A DNA stretch of 64,000 nucleotides from Ferrimicrobium sp. (GTDB lineage: Bacteria > Actinomycetota > Acidimicrobiia > Acidimicrobiales > Acidimicrobiaceae). Under the pieces are notes generated by a model. It did no database searches and was not told the DNA's origin. It was given only the letters and a program-made list of their open reading frames with translations. The stretch's first letter is position 1, and each line of letters opens with the position of its first letter. The translations under genes and the position numbers were made by a program. The stretch is from the NCBI RefSeq assembly GCF_027364955.1, contig NZ_DAHXOI010000002.1:171525-235524 (forward strand), in the 5' to 3' direction. This document shows, one piece after another, positions 41,056 through 51,102 of the stretch.

Positions 41056-41922
41056 CTACGTCGTGGCGAGTGCACTCTCGACGAAGGCCGCTCCTCGCAA
41101 ACCTGCATCATCACCAAGCTCGGCAGGACTCAGCCGCAAACCTCTCAGGTACTTTGGAACACTTCGGTCAAAAACCTGCTGAGTGAGCTCAAGAACAAAT
41201 GGATCCGAGAGACCAAGTCCCCCACCAACGACGATCTTGTCCGGTGCCAACAACCAGGCAAGGTTCGAGAGGAGGATGCCAAGTGCCTCAGTCACCCTGC
41301 TCAGCACCTCGCGCTCCATACCAGCGTTTGCGGCAGCTGACTTCACCAATCCAGGATTATCGACCACCAGACCAGCCTCCTTTGCCATCCGCGCTAGTGC
41401 GGTACCCGAGGCGAGTGCCTCAGCCTCATCCATCGCCTCAAGTCCAAGACGGGTGTGACCAGCCTCCATTGTCGAGAAGTGTCCTCGCAGGAGACGTCCG
41501 GCATGCACAACTCCTGCGCCGACCCCAGTGGAGCAGGTCAAAAAGACAACGGTCGACCCGCCCTTGCCAGCACCGAGCTCTGACTCTCCGAGTGCCGCCA
41601 TGTCTGCGTCGTTAACGAGGATAACCTTCTTGTTCAGCACCTTCTCTAACGCCGCGACGCTCAGCTCACTGAGAAACTCCTGATCAAGGTTCGGGGCATA
41701 GACGACGTGACCCTTGGAGTAGTCGACCACACCTGGTGCGCCAAAGACGAGGGTCGGAACCTCTTCGCCCTCAACCAGGGATACGAGCTGTCCAAGTCCC
41801 TCACCTACGGAGGTCGCCTCTTTGGTGCTCAATACCGCACGTTTGACGATGTCGCCTTCGCTCGAGACGCGCGCCATCCGGAAATTCGTTCCGCCTAGAT
41901 CAACCGCTAAAACCTCGCCCAT
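41056..41922 (-). CDS. ROK-family glucokinase
   Basis: A 288-residue sugar kinase of the ROK group. AVDLGGTNFRMA at the N-terminus is the phosphate-binding DxGGT motif, LVNDADMAALGE (about 100) carries the catalytic Asp region, and STGVGAGVVHAGRLLRG with EAGHTRLG the sugar-binding Glu and His. The Cys zinc cluster of ROK repressors and some kinases is absent. It starts immediately after the zwf stop (TTAAATG region), so the two are co-translated. It makes glucose-6-phosphate for Zwf from glucose released by the upstream GH15 enzyme (inference from context). Confidence 0.88.
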   Translation of the reverse strand: MGEVLAVDLGGTNFRMARVSSEGDIVKRAVLSTKEATSVGEGLGQLVSLVEGEEVPTLVFGAPGVVDYSKGHVVYAPNLDQEFLSELSVAALEKVLNKKVILVNDADMAALGESELGAGKGGSTVVFLTCSTGVGAGVVHAGRLLRGHFSTMEAGHTRLGLEAMDEAEALASGTALARMAKEAGLVVDNPGLVKSAAANAGMEREVLSRVTEALGILLSNLAWLLAPDKIVVGGGLGLSDPFVLELTQQVFDRSVPKYLRGLRLSPAELGDDAGLRGAAFVESALATT

Positions 41923-43290
41923 TTAACACCAACCTCCAAACTCGCTGACTAGACCGTCTGCCTCCCTTGGGCCACCGGTGCCTGCGCCGTAGAGGAGAGA
42001 AGCTGGCTGATCAAGTAGTGGTGATACTACCCGCCACGCCGCTTCAACCGACTCCTCGGATGCAAATCGCGACTGATCGTTGCGGGTCACATCGTCGATC
42101 AGCTGCGCGTAGGGCTCTTCTCCCTTCACCTGACCGCCGGCACGACCCACCTCCAAGGAGACCGGAGCGGAGCGGAGATTGGGACCGGGCACCTTGGCCT
42201 GCATCCGCAGATCGATCAGATCCTGGGGCTTGAACTCAAAGATCAAACGATTCGGTTCCGGCTGGTGGTGGGTGTCATTTGAGTCAAAGATCAGCGTCGG
42301 CGGCGACCGAAACTCGATGATCGCATTCGTCTTGGTCTCATCGACCGCCTTCCCAGCCCGGATAAACACTGGCACGCCTGCCCAGCGCCACGAGTTCAAA
42401 CGGACACGAACGGCTACGAAGGTAGGCGTCGAGGAGCCAGGGGTCACACCCGGTTCGTTCATGTAACCGCGATACTGTCCAAGCACTGACTCGGCCAAGG
42501 AGAAGGGCTCCATCGAGGAGAGTACCTTGACCCGCTCCGAGGCAACCGCATCAGAACTCATCGACAGCGGAGGTTCCATTAACAGCAGGCAGAGGAGTTG
42601 GAGGAGGTGGTTTTGCACGACGTCTCGCAGAACGCCGACGCCATCATAAAACGCTCCTCGACCCTCAACCCCAAAGTCCTCAAGCATGTTGAGTTCGATC
42701 CTCGAGACATAGTTGCGATTCCATAGCGGTTCAAGGATAGAGTTGGCGAACCGAAATACCAGCAGGTTTTGGACCGCCTCTTTACCGAGAAAATGATCAA
42801 TCCGATAGATCTGAGTCTCACTAAATGCCTTCGTCAGGACGCTCGAGAGCTGGCGAGCGTCAGCGAGGTCTCGACCAAAGGGCTTCTCGACCATCACCCG
42901 TCCTGTCTCGGCAAATCCGGCTGCCTCAAGACGATCGACCACGACCTCAAAGAAACGTGGAGGTATCGCAAGGTAGAAGATCGGCTCCGCATCCGACTCG
43001 ATCACCGTTGCTAACTCCTCGTAGAGATCTTCCGCGCCGTAGTCACCCCGGACGTAGGCCACGTCACCAACGAACTCATCGATCTGGGCCTTGTCGAAAT
43101 GGCCCGAGTCGGTCAAGAGGGCCGAGATATACTCGCGGAAACTCTCGACGCTATGATCGGTATCGGCTACACCGACTACCTGGAGGCGATAACCTTGGTG
43201 ATCACGAAAGACCGTCATAAGGGCTGGCAACAACATCTTTCTTGCTAAATCGCCAGTGGCTCCGAACAGGACGAATGGTATTTTCCTCAT
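41923..43290 (-). CDS. zwf: Glucose-6-phosphate 1-dehydrogenase
   Basis: A 455-residue NAD(P)-dependent enzyme opening the oxidative pentose phosphate pathway. FVLFGATGDLARKMLLPAL is the dinucleotide-binding motif and RIDHFLGKE (about 162) the substrate-binding active site. It is somewhat shorter than the usual 480-510 residues. ATG 43290 is preferred because GAGAGGAAG precedes it and the Rossmann motif lies at the N-terminus; 22 extra codons upstream are unrelated. It overlaps or abuts glucokinase downstream. Confidence 0.94.
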   Translation of the reverse strand: MRKIPFVLFGATGDLARKMLLPALMTVFRDHQGYRLQVVGVADTDHSVESFREYISALLTDSGHFDKAQIDEFVGDVAYVRGDYGAEDLYEELATVIESDAEPIFYLAIPPRFFEVVVDRLEAAGFAETGRVMVEKPFGRDLADARQLSSVLTKAFSETQIYRIDHFLGKEAVQNLLVFRFANSILEPLWNRNYVSRIELNMLEDFGVEGRGAFYDGVGVLRDVVQNHLLQLLCLLLMEPPLSMSSDAVASERVKVLSSMEPFSLAESVLGQYRGYMNEPGVTPGSSTPTFVAVRVRLNSWRWAGVPVFIRAGKAVDETKTNAIIEFRSPPTLIFDSNDTHHQPEPNRLIFEFKPQDLIDLRMQAKVPGPNLRSAPVSLEVGRAGGQVKGEEPYAQLIDDVTRNDQSRFASEESVEAAWRVVSPLLDQPASLLYGAGTGGPREADGLVSEFGGWC

Positions 43291-43441
43291 CGCACTTCCT
43301 CTCTCAATCACCCTCAATGGTGTTGGCCATCGTGACACAACACGCCTCAACGCCACACCTCAACATCATCGATGAAGTCCCAACAGTCTGGGCAGTCGCC
43401 GAACGAACACGCCGAAGCGCAACGCCGTACCAAGCCATCCG

Positions 43442-45232
43442 TTATGGTTTGAGCTCGTGAGCATGTTGTCGCGCGTGCACAACTCGCTGAACCGCATTGA
43501 CGAGACCCACATGGGTAAAGGCTTGGGCAAAGTTGCCCAACATCTGCCGTTGCGTCGGATCGTACTCCTCGGAGTAGATCCCGAGAGGATTCGCGACACC
43601 GATCAGTTTCTCCAACATCTCCTCGGCCTCATCCACCCTACCCTGCATGGCCAGATTCTCCACCAACCAGAACGAGCAGGGCAAGAAGACCCCCTCTGGC
43701 TCATCGATCCCATCGACACCAGCATCGGGTTGATACCGGAGGATAAAACCATCAGCGGAGAGATCTTTCTGAATCCGATCAACCGTCGAGACCATGCGTG
43801 GGTCCTTCGCATCGATGAACCCCATGATCGGCGCAAGCAACACCGATGCGTCGAGCCGATCTGAGCCGAACGCCTGCACGAAGGAGCCAAGCTTCTCGCT
43901 GTAGCCATCACTGAGGATCCGCTCTGCTAGGCGGGTTCGTTCCCGATCCCAGAGTATGCGGGGGCCATCGTAGCCGAGGAGATCGAGGGTTCGGATGCCC
44001 CGGTCGATCGCTACCCAGGCCATGATCTTTGAGTAGGTGAAGTGTTGTCGGTCGCCACGAATCTCCCAGATGCCATCATCAGGCTGTTCCCAAACCGAGA
44101 CCACATGGTCGGTCAAGTACCGTTGAATCTCCCACGCATTCTCATCAGGCTTGATGCCGTGGTTCAGCATCTGATAGAGCACATCGGCGACCTCACCATA
44201 GACGTCGAGTTGGAACTGCCCCGATGCCGCGTTGCCGATACGTACCGGACGAGAATCACGGTAGCCCTTTAGCCAATCGAGCTCAAGTTCTGGGATTCTT
44301 CGTTCGCCGGCGACGCCGTACATGATCTGAAGCTGGTCGGCGCTACCCGCGATCGCCCGCAAGAGCCAGGACCGCCAGGCGCGGGCCTCGACTGGATGTC
44401 CGCGTTGCAGGAAGCCGTAGAGCGCAAAGGTGGCATCCCTCAACCAGCAGTAGCGATAGTCCCAGTTGCGGCTGCCTCCGATTTGTTCGGGCAGTGCCGT
44501 CGTCAGCGCCGCCACCATCCCACCAGTAGGAGCATAGGTAAGCGCTTTGAGGGTGATCATTGAACGGCGGACGACGGCATCGTAATGACCATAATCCTCC
44601 TTTGCCTCCGCTATCCAACCTCGCCAAAACGCACGGGTTCGCGTCAACTCCTCGCGTGGGCGAACCTGCCTGGGGATCTTCTCGGTCGACCCATAAAAGA
44701 CGAGGACGAAATCCATCTCCTGACCTTCGCGCACACGGAATTGACCAACCGACATCATGTCCTTGCCTTCGAGTTCGACAGCTGACTCCAACAGCACGGC
44801 GTTGGGACCGAGAACGAACGACAGGCCCCGCTCGATATGGCGAACCCATGGAATCGCAACCCCATAGTCAAAGCGCAACGAGAGAGTGGCCTTCATGTCG
44901 ACGTAGCCAGTCAGACCCTGGACGATGCGCACAATCCGCGCATGTTCCTCGCGAATCGGCATAAAGTCGAGGAGCCGAACCGAACCCGTCTGGGTGGAAA
45001 ACGTGGTGGAGAGCACAAGAGAGCCCTTCTCATACACCTGTTCCGAACGAAATGCCGGCGCATCAGGCGCTATCTGGAAAAAGCCGTTACTGTCATCGCC
45101 AAGCAGGCGTGCAAAACACGCATCAGAGTCAAAGCGCGGCACGCAAAGCCACTCCACCGCCCCCTCATTCGAGACGACTGCTCCGGTGTGAAGATCCCCG
45201 ATTAACCCACACTGTTCCAACCCGAGCGACAT
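43442..45232 (-). CDS. GH15-family glucosidase (glucoamylase or trehalase)
   Basis: A 596-residue protein. The N-terminal beta-sandwich (GLIGDLHTGAVVSNEGAVEW, FDSDACFARLL) and the (alpha/alpha)6 barrel beginning near GGSRNWDYRYCWLRDATFAL (about 255) are the hallmarks of bacterial GH15 enzymes, which in Actinobacteria include trehalases and alpha-glucosidases. No signal peptide is seen, so it acts in the cytoplasm. It lies 150 bp upstream of zwf and glucokinase on the same strand, suggesting a trehalose or glycogen-derived glucose breakdown route. Exact substrate is unknown. Confidence 0.88.
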   Translation of the reverse strand: MSLGLEQCGLIGDLHTGAVVSNEGAVEWLCVPRFDSDACFARLLGDDSNGFFQIAPDAPAFRSEQVYEKGSLVLSTTFSTQTGSVRLLDFMPIREEHARIVRIVQGLTGYVDMKATLSLRFDYGVAIPWVRHIERGLSFVLGPNAVLLESAVELEGKDMMSVGQFRVREGQEMDFVLVFYGSTEKIPRQVRPREELTRTRAFWRGWIAEAKEDYGHYDAVVRRSMITLKALTYAPTGGMVAALTTALPEQIGGSRNWDYRYCWLRDATFALYGFLQRGHPVEARAWRSWLLRAIAGSADQLQIMYGVAGERRIPELELDWLKGYRDSRPVRIGNAASGQFQLDVYGEVADVLYQMLNHGIKPDENAWEIQRYLTDHVVSVWEQPDDGIWEIRGDRQHFTYSKIMAWVAIDRGIRTLDLLGYDGPRILWDRERTRLAERILSDGYSEKLGSFVQAFGSDRLDASVLLAPIMGFIDAKDPRMVSTVDRIQKDLSADGFILRYQPDAGVDGIDEPEGVFLPCSFWLVENLAMQGRVDEAEEMLEKLIGVANPLGIYSEEYDPTQRQMLGNFAQAFTHVGLVNAVQRVVHARQHAHELKP

Positions 45233-45361
45233 CCACCACGTCCTTTAGGAACCGGTCGCGACAAAATCGCGGCGTAAACTTACAGGCATTCCCACCGGCA
45301 CAGCAGAAACCCCCTACCAAACTAGCCCAGACTTGATGAAAAAACGAAACGATCAGCCATC

Positions 45362-46528
45362 ATGAGCGTCCCAAGTGATCGATCCACCTACCTCCGTTGG
45401 CTCCTGCCTGCGAGCAGCTTCCGCCTGCCCGTTGCGCTGCTCCCCCTCGTCATCGAGTACGCCATCGGATCAGGAGCAAATTTTCGTTTCGCCTCACTCG
45501 TGGTTGGCGCGCTTGGGGTGGGGGAGCTCTCCGTCGTCGGAATCGTCGCTACACCCCTTGGCGTGAGGGTCGGTCGACTCAGAACCCGATCGACCCTCAC
45601 ACTCCTCGCGCTGGCCGATATCGCGTTGGTTCTCGCCAGTCGCATCCGTCCACTGCTGTGGGTGAGCCTCCCCGGGGCGTTGTTGTCCGGCGCTCTCACG
45701 GCCCTCGGCAGTGGCCAACTGCGTGAGATGTTGACGCTTCGGCTTCAGTCCCAATCGCTCCAACGGTACCTCTCCTGGGATGCGGTTGCGCTCGAGTTCG
45801 CCTACCTCCTTGCCCCGCTACTGGTCTCGCTGCAGGTGGTCCTCCTAGGCTCGCATGGCCTGCTCATCACGCCTGCCATCCTCGCCATCGCCACTCCATT
45901 GCTTGTTGGAAAGAGCCCTCGCGCAGTGACCACACCGACAGGAGCACCACATCTCAGCCTTCGTTCGTGGCTCTGGATCCTCAGTGCAGCCGAGGGAATG
46001 GTCGAGGGAATGGTGGTCGTTTCAATCGTCCCCATCAGTACGGATCTCATCCGCCACCCACCCTTTGGGGCAATCTCCATGGCCTTGCTTTCGGTCGGAT
46101 CCATCCTTGGGGGCACCCTCTATGCCCACCTTGGGACGCGTTCAATCGGCATCCGGCCGCTGCGAAGAATAGCCCTGCTCCTCATCGGATTATCGGGATG
46201 TCTCATCGCGAGTACCCTCGGCGACCACCGCGAACTTTTCCTTGGGGGGCTTCTCTTCGTCTTTGGCGGCTTTATCGCTCCAATCAACGGTCTCCGCAGC
46301 TACGCAGCGACGCATCAGTTTGCGACGCATCTCCATGGTGCCGCTTTTTCGATGGTCTATGCCAGTTACTCCGTAGGAAGTGTCGGAGCCGCCATCACCT
46401 TCGCAATCCTCGACCAGACGCTACCGATCGCTGACCTACCGGTGATCGCCGCAGTCGTCGCCATCAGCATCGCACTCGTGTACCTGACGCTGGATGGGCG
46501 CCGAACCGCATCGAATACCGCTCGCTAG
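45362..46528 (+). CDS. Major facilitator superfamily-like membrane protein
   Basis: A 388-residue protein with about 11-12 membrane helices. A GVRVGRLRTRS loop between helices 2 and 3 resembles the MFS loop 2-3 motif. Proteins of this size and type are often drug or sugar exporters, but no specificity can be read. It is divergent from the GH15 gene (130-bp gap) and converges on the PfkB kinase gene. Confidence 0.75.
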   Translation: MSVPSDRSTYLRWLLPASSFRLPVALLPLVIEYAIGSGANFRFASLVVGALGVGELSVVGIVATPLGVRVGRLRTRSTLTLLALADIALVLASRIRPLLWVSLPGALLSGALTALGSGQLREMLTLRLQSQSLQRYLSWDAVALEFAYLLAPLLVSLQVVLLGSHGLLITPAILAIATPLLVGKSPRAVTTPTGAPHLSLRSWLWILSAAEGMVEGMVVVSIVPISTDLIRHPPFGAISMALLSVGSILGGTLYAHLGTRSIGIRPLRRIALLLIGLSGCLIASTLGDHRELFLGGLLFVFGGFIAPINGLRSYAATHQFATHLHGAAFSMVYASYSVGSVGAAITFAILDQTLPIADLPVIAAVVAISIALVYLTLDGRRTASNTAR

Positions 46529-46552
46529 TGCAACCGCAGGAGGACTTCCTGC

Positions 46553-47557
46553 TCAGGTATTGGCCAGATCTGGCTCATGTTCGCTCAGCCAGTCACCAAG
46601 GTCCACGAGTGGGCGTGCCCCTGGATGGGCGATCACCTCGGCCGCCAACGATTGTCCCAGTCGCAAGACGTCGAGTGGACACAACTCGTGAACAAGTCCG
46701 GCGATAAAGCCGGCAGCGAACATGTCGCCTGCGCCAGTCGTATCGACCGCCAAAGCATAGTCGGGTACCTCAAGGTACTCATAGGCATCTGAACCGAAAT
46801 AGACGGCCCCGTGATCACCAAGGGTAATTGCACCGGAGAACCGCATACCGGATAGCACCTCCACAATCTGGTCAAGGTCGCTCCGTTGACTGAAGGCACT
46901 CGCCTCCTCGCCGTTGGCGAGAAGATAATCGATGCTCGCCGGAAGCAACCGCTGGAGACTTTTGCGATGTCGTTCGACCAAGCTGGCGTCTGAGAGACTG
47001 AAAATAACCTTCGTGCCATAGCGGCGGGCCGTTCGAGCCACCTCAAACAGACGATCGCCAAGGCCAGGAACGTCAAGAAGATACCCCTCGATGAAGAGGT
47101 ACGGCGTACCCGTTGCAACCTTGAAAGGAAAGAGTTCTGCCGTCAACTCCTGGGAGGCACCTAAATAGGTCAACATCGTGCGCTGCCCATCCTCTGTGAC
47201 GAGTACGACACAACGACCAGTTCCTTGTGCGTATTGCTGCTCGGAGAGAACGACCTCTACGCCGAGCTCGCTGAGATCCTGCGCGAAAAGCGAGCCGTCA
47301 TCATCCTCGCCAACGGCGGTATAGAGCGCACTCTGAACACCGAGCAGCGAGAGACCCACAAGTGTATTGGCGACGGAACCACCCCCATGACGCTCCCACT
47401 CCCCCGGAAGGCCCGCAATGATATGTTGCTGCTCCTCTTGTGTCGCCAGGCGCATCGACCCCTTGGTCAGCCCGAGCTGGCGGAGCTGTGTCTCACCAAC
47501 AACGGTGGAGACATCGACGATGGCAGATCCAAACCCCAAGACAGTAACTGGTTTCAC
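46553..47557 (-). CDS. PfkB-family carbohydrate/nucleoside kinase
   Basis: A 334-residue ribokinase-type enzyme. HGGGSVANTLVGLSLLG (about 57) is the first PfkB signature and VDTTGAGDMFAAGFIAGL (about 285) the second, with the catalytic Asp. The N-terminal GFGSAIVDVS and the overall wording resemble adenosine kinase-like members, but ribose or other sugars are equally possible. It is monocistronic here, divergent from pepN. Confidence 0.85.
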   Translation of the reverse strand: MKPVTVLGFGSAIVDVSTVVGETQLRQLGLTKGSMRLATQEEQQHIIAGLPGEWERHGGGSVANTLVGLSLLGVQSALYTAVGEDDDGSLFAQDLSELGVEVVLSEQQYAQGTGRCVVLVTEDGQRTMLTYLGASQELTAELFPFKVATGTPYLFIEGYLLDVPGLGDRLFEVARTARRYGTKVIFSLSDASLVERHRKSLQRLLPASIDYLLANGEEASAFSQRSDLDQIVEVLSGMRFSGAITLGDHGAVYFGSDAYEYLEVPDYALAVDTTGAGDMFAAGFIAGLVHELCPLDVLRLGQSLAAEVIAHPGARPLVDLGDWLSEHEPDLANT

Positions 47558-47758
47558 GGGGTCCTAGCCTAGGAGCACCCAGGGGCGAGCCACTCCCCGC
47601 AACGAGCAATGGCTCGCCTGGGAGTGCGCGCAAGCCCAAGAGTACGCGTCGTGATCGCACCCTCTCACCATGATTGCGACGCAAAAAACCGTGCCGATCG
47701 ACGACGTTTCCTCGTGCTGGGCTCGACCCTCGCGAGGATCTCGGCTATCGTAGTTGAG

Positions 47759-50302
47759 GTGAGAGATGATAACCCATACCGCTTAACCCGTTCCGTCGAG
47801 CCAATCCACTACGACCTTTTTCTCCATATCAACCCCGACGAAGAGGGTTTCTTTGGAGCGGAGACCATCACTGTGCGCGTCAACGATGGGACCGCCACCG
47901 TCGAGTTGAACGCACTCGACCTGACGATCTCAGCCGCACGCCTCAACGGAGAGCCGGTGTCTGTGACGGTCGATCCCGCCCACGAGATCATCCAGCTCCA
48001 ATGCGCTACCCCATTACCGGCTGGGGTTGATGCCGAGATCCAACTGGAGTTCGCTGGTAAACTACGCGCCGACCTGTCAGGTCTCTACCGCTCCACCTAC
48101 AACGACGAGCATGGGGTCACCCACAACATGGCGACCACGCAGTTCGAGTCCACTGGCGCTCGGGAGGCCTTCCCGTGCTTTGATGAGCCCGACATGAAGG
48201 CGACCTTTACCATCACACTGGAGACACCGACCTCGCTGCAGGCCATCTCGAACTATCCAGAGCACGAAACGAAGCCAAGTGAGGCTGCGGGTTTCACGAG
48301 ACACCTCTACGAAACCACGATGGTGATGTCGACCTATCTACTCGCCTTCATCGTTGGCGATCTGCGCATGACGGCTCCGACTGTTGCAAACGGGGTGCCG
48401 ATCCGAGTGATTCACACGCCGGGCAAGGAGGCGCTCACCAGTTTTGCTATCCGTGTTGCCAACCACGCCATCGCGTACTTCGAGAATTGGTTCCAGATAC
48501 CCTATCCTGCGCCAAAGCTGGATCTTCTCGCCATCCCCGATTTCGCCTTCGGCGCCATGGAGAATCTTGGCGCCGTCACCTTCAGGGAGACTGCGCTCCT
48601 CGTCGACGAGACCCGGGCCGGCCAGACAGAACTGGAGCGTATCTGTGATGTGGTCTGCCACGAGATCGCACACATGTGGTTTGGCGACTTAGTAACCATG
48701 AAGTGGTGGAACGGAATCTGGCTCAACGAGGCCTTTGCAACTTTTATGGAGACAAGTGCCTCCGATGCCTTCAACCCTGACTGGCACAAGTGGGACTCCT
48801 TTGGCATCGCTCGGCTTGGCGCCCTCAATATCGACGGTCTCCCTTCAACACGACCGATCGAGTTTCCAGTGATCGCACCGTCAGACGCGGAAAACATGTT
48901 CGATCTGCTCACTTACGAGAAGGGATGCTCAGTCATCAAGATGATGGAGCAGTACCTCGGTGAGGAGACCTTCAAGAATGGCGTGCGACGGTACCTGAAC
49001 AGCCATCTTCACGCGAACGCCGAGACAGAGGACCTTTGGAAAGCGCTCGAAGAGGCGAGTGATGAGCCAGTCACCGAGATGATGAACACCTGGATTCTCC
49101 AGGGCGGCCACCCACTCGTGAGCGTCGATGCACTGCCTAGTGGCGTGCGACTCTCGCAGACCCCTTTCCGTTTCCTCGGAGAGGAGACTGATCCCATTGG
49201 CGAGATCGGAACGAGTTGGCTGATCCCCGTGGTGAGCCGTGAGTTAGACGGCCGCGAGCACCGAACTGTCCTCGGCCAACAAGACCACGTGATCAACGCT
49301 GACCGAGGTCCGATTATCGTCAACGCCGGTGGCATCGGCGTCTATCGAACGCGTTACTCCCCCCAGGTACTCCCTGAACTCTGCGAACACTTCGGCGATC
49401 TGCAGATGCTTGAACGCTTCAACCTCATCGCAGATACCTGGGCGATGGTTCTCTCTGACCAGGCAAGCCTCGCCGATGCTATCCAACTCTTTACCTATTG
49501 CATCAGCGAAACCGACCCCAACGTCCTCCAGGTCGTCTCATCCTCCCTTGGGCTTTTGCAACGTATCGCCAGGGACGAGGAACGAGCCACCCTGGTGCAA
49601 CTGACCAGATCGATCTTCACCCCGGTCATCGAAGCTCTCGGCATGGAGCCCAAGGAGTCGGACACGCCACTGACAAAGGTCGCACGTTCGGTCGCTTTCA
49701 CTGCTCTTGGCACGATCGCCGATGATCCAGAGGTCCGTGCCCAAGCACTGCAGTGGTTCCGCGAAGAGATGAGCGGCGTTGGGGGACCAAGCGGTGATCT
49801 CGCCTCTGCCGTGCTTGCCACCGTCGCCAGACATGGCGACGACTCAGAGTTTGCCTTTATGCTGGATCGCTATCGCAACCCACTTGACCCGCTTGACGAG
49901 CGACGACACCTCCTCGCTTTGGCTGACTTCCGACAGCCGTCGCTGATCAGTCGCCTCCTGCCAATGATTTTGACCTCGATTCGCTCACAGGATGGTGCCT
50001 TTGTGCTCAACAGAGTGATCGCCAACGAAGCGGTCGCCGAGCTAGGGCTTGACTTCGCCTTCTCGCACTTCGATGACCTCCTTGCGCGGCTGCCCGCAAA
50101 CAGCTATGACCTCGCCTTTGGGTCGCTTCCAACCTTGATTTCGCCGACCACCTATCAACGCTCTGCCCAGATCTTCTCGTTCTTCGATACCCATAAACTC
50201 CCAGCAGGGGAACGATTGCTCACGCAAACACTGGAGCGTTACCGGGTCAATCTGCGTTTCCGCGACCGTTATGCAGGTCGGTTGAATTCATTTTTGTCGT
50301 AG
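47759..50302 (+). CDS. pepN: Aminopeptidase N (M1 family)
   Basis: An 847-residue zinc aminopeptidase. FGAMENLGAVTFRE (about 264) is the GAMEN substrate motif, and CHEIAHMWFGDLVTMKWWNG with NEAFATF (about 298-322) is the HExxH-E zinc site. The C-terminal ERAP1-like helical domain is full length. GTG 47759 (MRDDNPYRLTRSVEP) is preferred since homologous M1 proteins begin about here; a frame extending to 47609 adds 50 Arg-rich residues of no family resemblance. It probably degrades peptides in the cytoplasm. Confidence 0.92.
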   Translation: MRDDNPYRLTRSVEPIHYDLFLHINPDEEGFFGAETITVRVNDGTATVELNALDLTISAARLNGEPVSVTVDPAHEIIQLQCATPLPAGVDAEIQLEFAGKLRADLSGLYRSTYNDEHGVTHNMATTQFESTGAREAFPCFDEPDMKATFTITLETPTSLQAISNYPEHETKPSEAAGFTRHLYETTMVMSTYLLAFIVGDLRMTAPTVANGVPIRVIHTPGKEALTSFAIRVANHAIAYFENWFQIPYPAPKLDLLAIPDFAFGAMENLGAVTFRETALLVDETRAGQTELERICDVVCHEIAHMWFGDLVTMKWWNGIWLNEAFATFMETSASDAFNPDWHKWDSFGIARLGALNIDGLPSTRPIEFPVIAPSDAENMFDLLTYEKGCSVIKMMEQYLGEETFKNGVRRYLNSHLHANAETEDLWKALEEASDEPVTEMMNTWILQGGHPLVSVDALPSGVRLSQTPFRFLGEETDPIGEIGTSWLIPVVSRELDGREHRTVLGQQDHVINADRGPIIVNAGGIGVYRTRYSPQVLPELCEHFGDLQMLERFNLIADTWAMVLSDQASLADAIQLFTYCISETDPNVLQVVSSSLGLLQRIARDEERATLVQLTRSIFTPVIEALGMEPKESDTPLTKVARSVAFTALGTIADDPEVRAQALQWFREEMSGVGGPSGDLASAVLATVARHGDDSEFAFMLDRYRNPLDPLDERRHLLALADFRQPSLISRLLPMILTSIRSQDGAFVLNRVIANEAVAELGLDFAFSHFDDLLARLPANSYDLAFGSLPTLISPTTYQRSAQIFSFFDTHKLPAGERLLTQTLERYRVNLRFRDRYAGRLNSFLS

Positions 50303-50424
50303 GGAGTCCCCCACGACAACGCTATGGGTGAGACGATGGACCGGACCAGGGTTGGGAACCGCCCAACTGAGGGACGATCCAGTCGCATGCGTTCCCGACC
50401 AGGCCCACGAGCCAGGATACTGCC

Positions 50425-51102
50425 TTGGATAAGGATGCCGCATTGGACCAGCACGATAGGGATCGACGGTTGGCGCTCGCGTTTGCGTCAACCGCACCTG
50501 GTTACTTCTCCCCAGACCAGCTAGCAGTTCTCGCCCACTTCACCGAAGACGCGATCGCCAGATCCAGGGGACCGCTCCTTGAGATTGGGAGCTACTGTGG
50601 CCGGTCGACAGTAGTCATTGGGACGATCGCGCAACGTCACCATCGCCACTTCATTACCGTTGATCGCCATCTAGGATCGATCGAAATGCAGCCCCCGTTC
50701 CCCTACTTCGATCCCGCAATCATCGACAGCGTCCATGGACGTCTCGACTCACTCACCGTCCTCATGGACACACTCGAACTCGCTGGGCTACGTGACTCGG
50801 TAACGGTCATGGTCACCACAAGCCAGGTGCTCGCGCATCTGCTACGCCCCGGATTCTCGATGATCATGATCGATGGCGGCCACGATGCGCTCTCCGCATG
50901 GACCGATTATCTCTGTGCCATTGAACTGCTCGCCGACGACGGAACCCTCGTGGTCGACGACGTCTTTGAAGATCCAAGCCTTGGAGGTCGCCCACCCTTT
51001 GAGGTGATGACCGCTGCGCTCCACTCGGGCTTTACGCTCGCGGAACGCAGTGGACCTCTCGTCGCGTTACGACGCACCACAGCACCCTCATTCGCGCGCT
51101 AA
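50425..51102 (+). CDS. Class I SAM-dependent methyltransferase-like protein
   Basis: A 225-residue Rossmann-fold protein. LLEIGSYCGRSTVVIG (about 50-66) is the SAM-binding motif of the CmcI/TylF-related and O-methyltransferase-like class, and MIMIDGGHDALSAWTDY (about 148) followed by LLADDGTLVVDDVFEDP supports it. It converges on, and overlaps by 15 bp, the alpha/alpha-toroid gene; together with the three minus-strand genes it may form one glycoconjugate cluster (inference). Confidence 0.82.
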   Translation: MDKDAALDQHDRDRRLALAFASTAPGYFSPDQLAVLAHFTEDAIARSRGPLLEIGSYCGRSTVVIGTIAQRHHRHFITVDRHLGSIEMQPPFPYFDPAIIDSVHGRLDSLTVLMDTLELAGLRDSVTVMVTTSQVLAHLLRPGFSMIMIDGGHDALSAWTDYLCAIELLADDGTLVVDDVFEDPSLGGRPPFEVMTAALHSGFTLAERSGPLVALRRTTAPSFAR

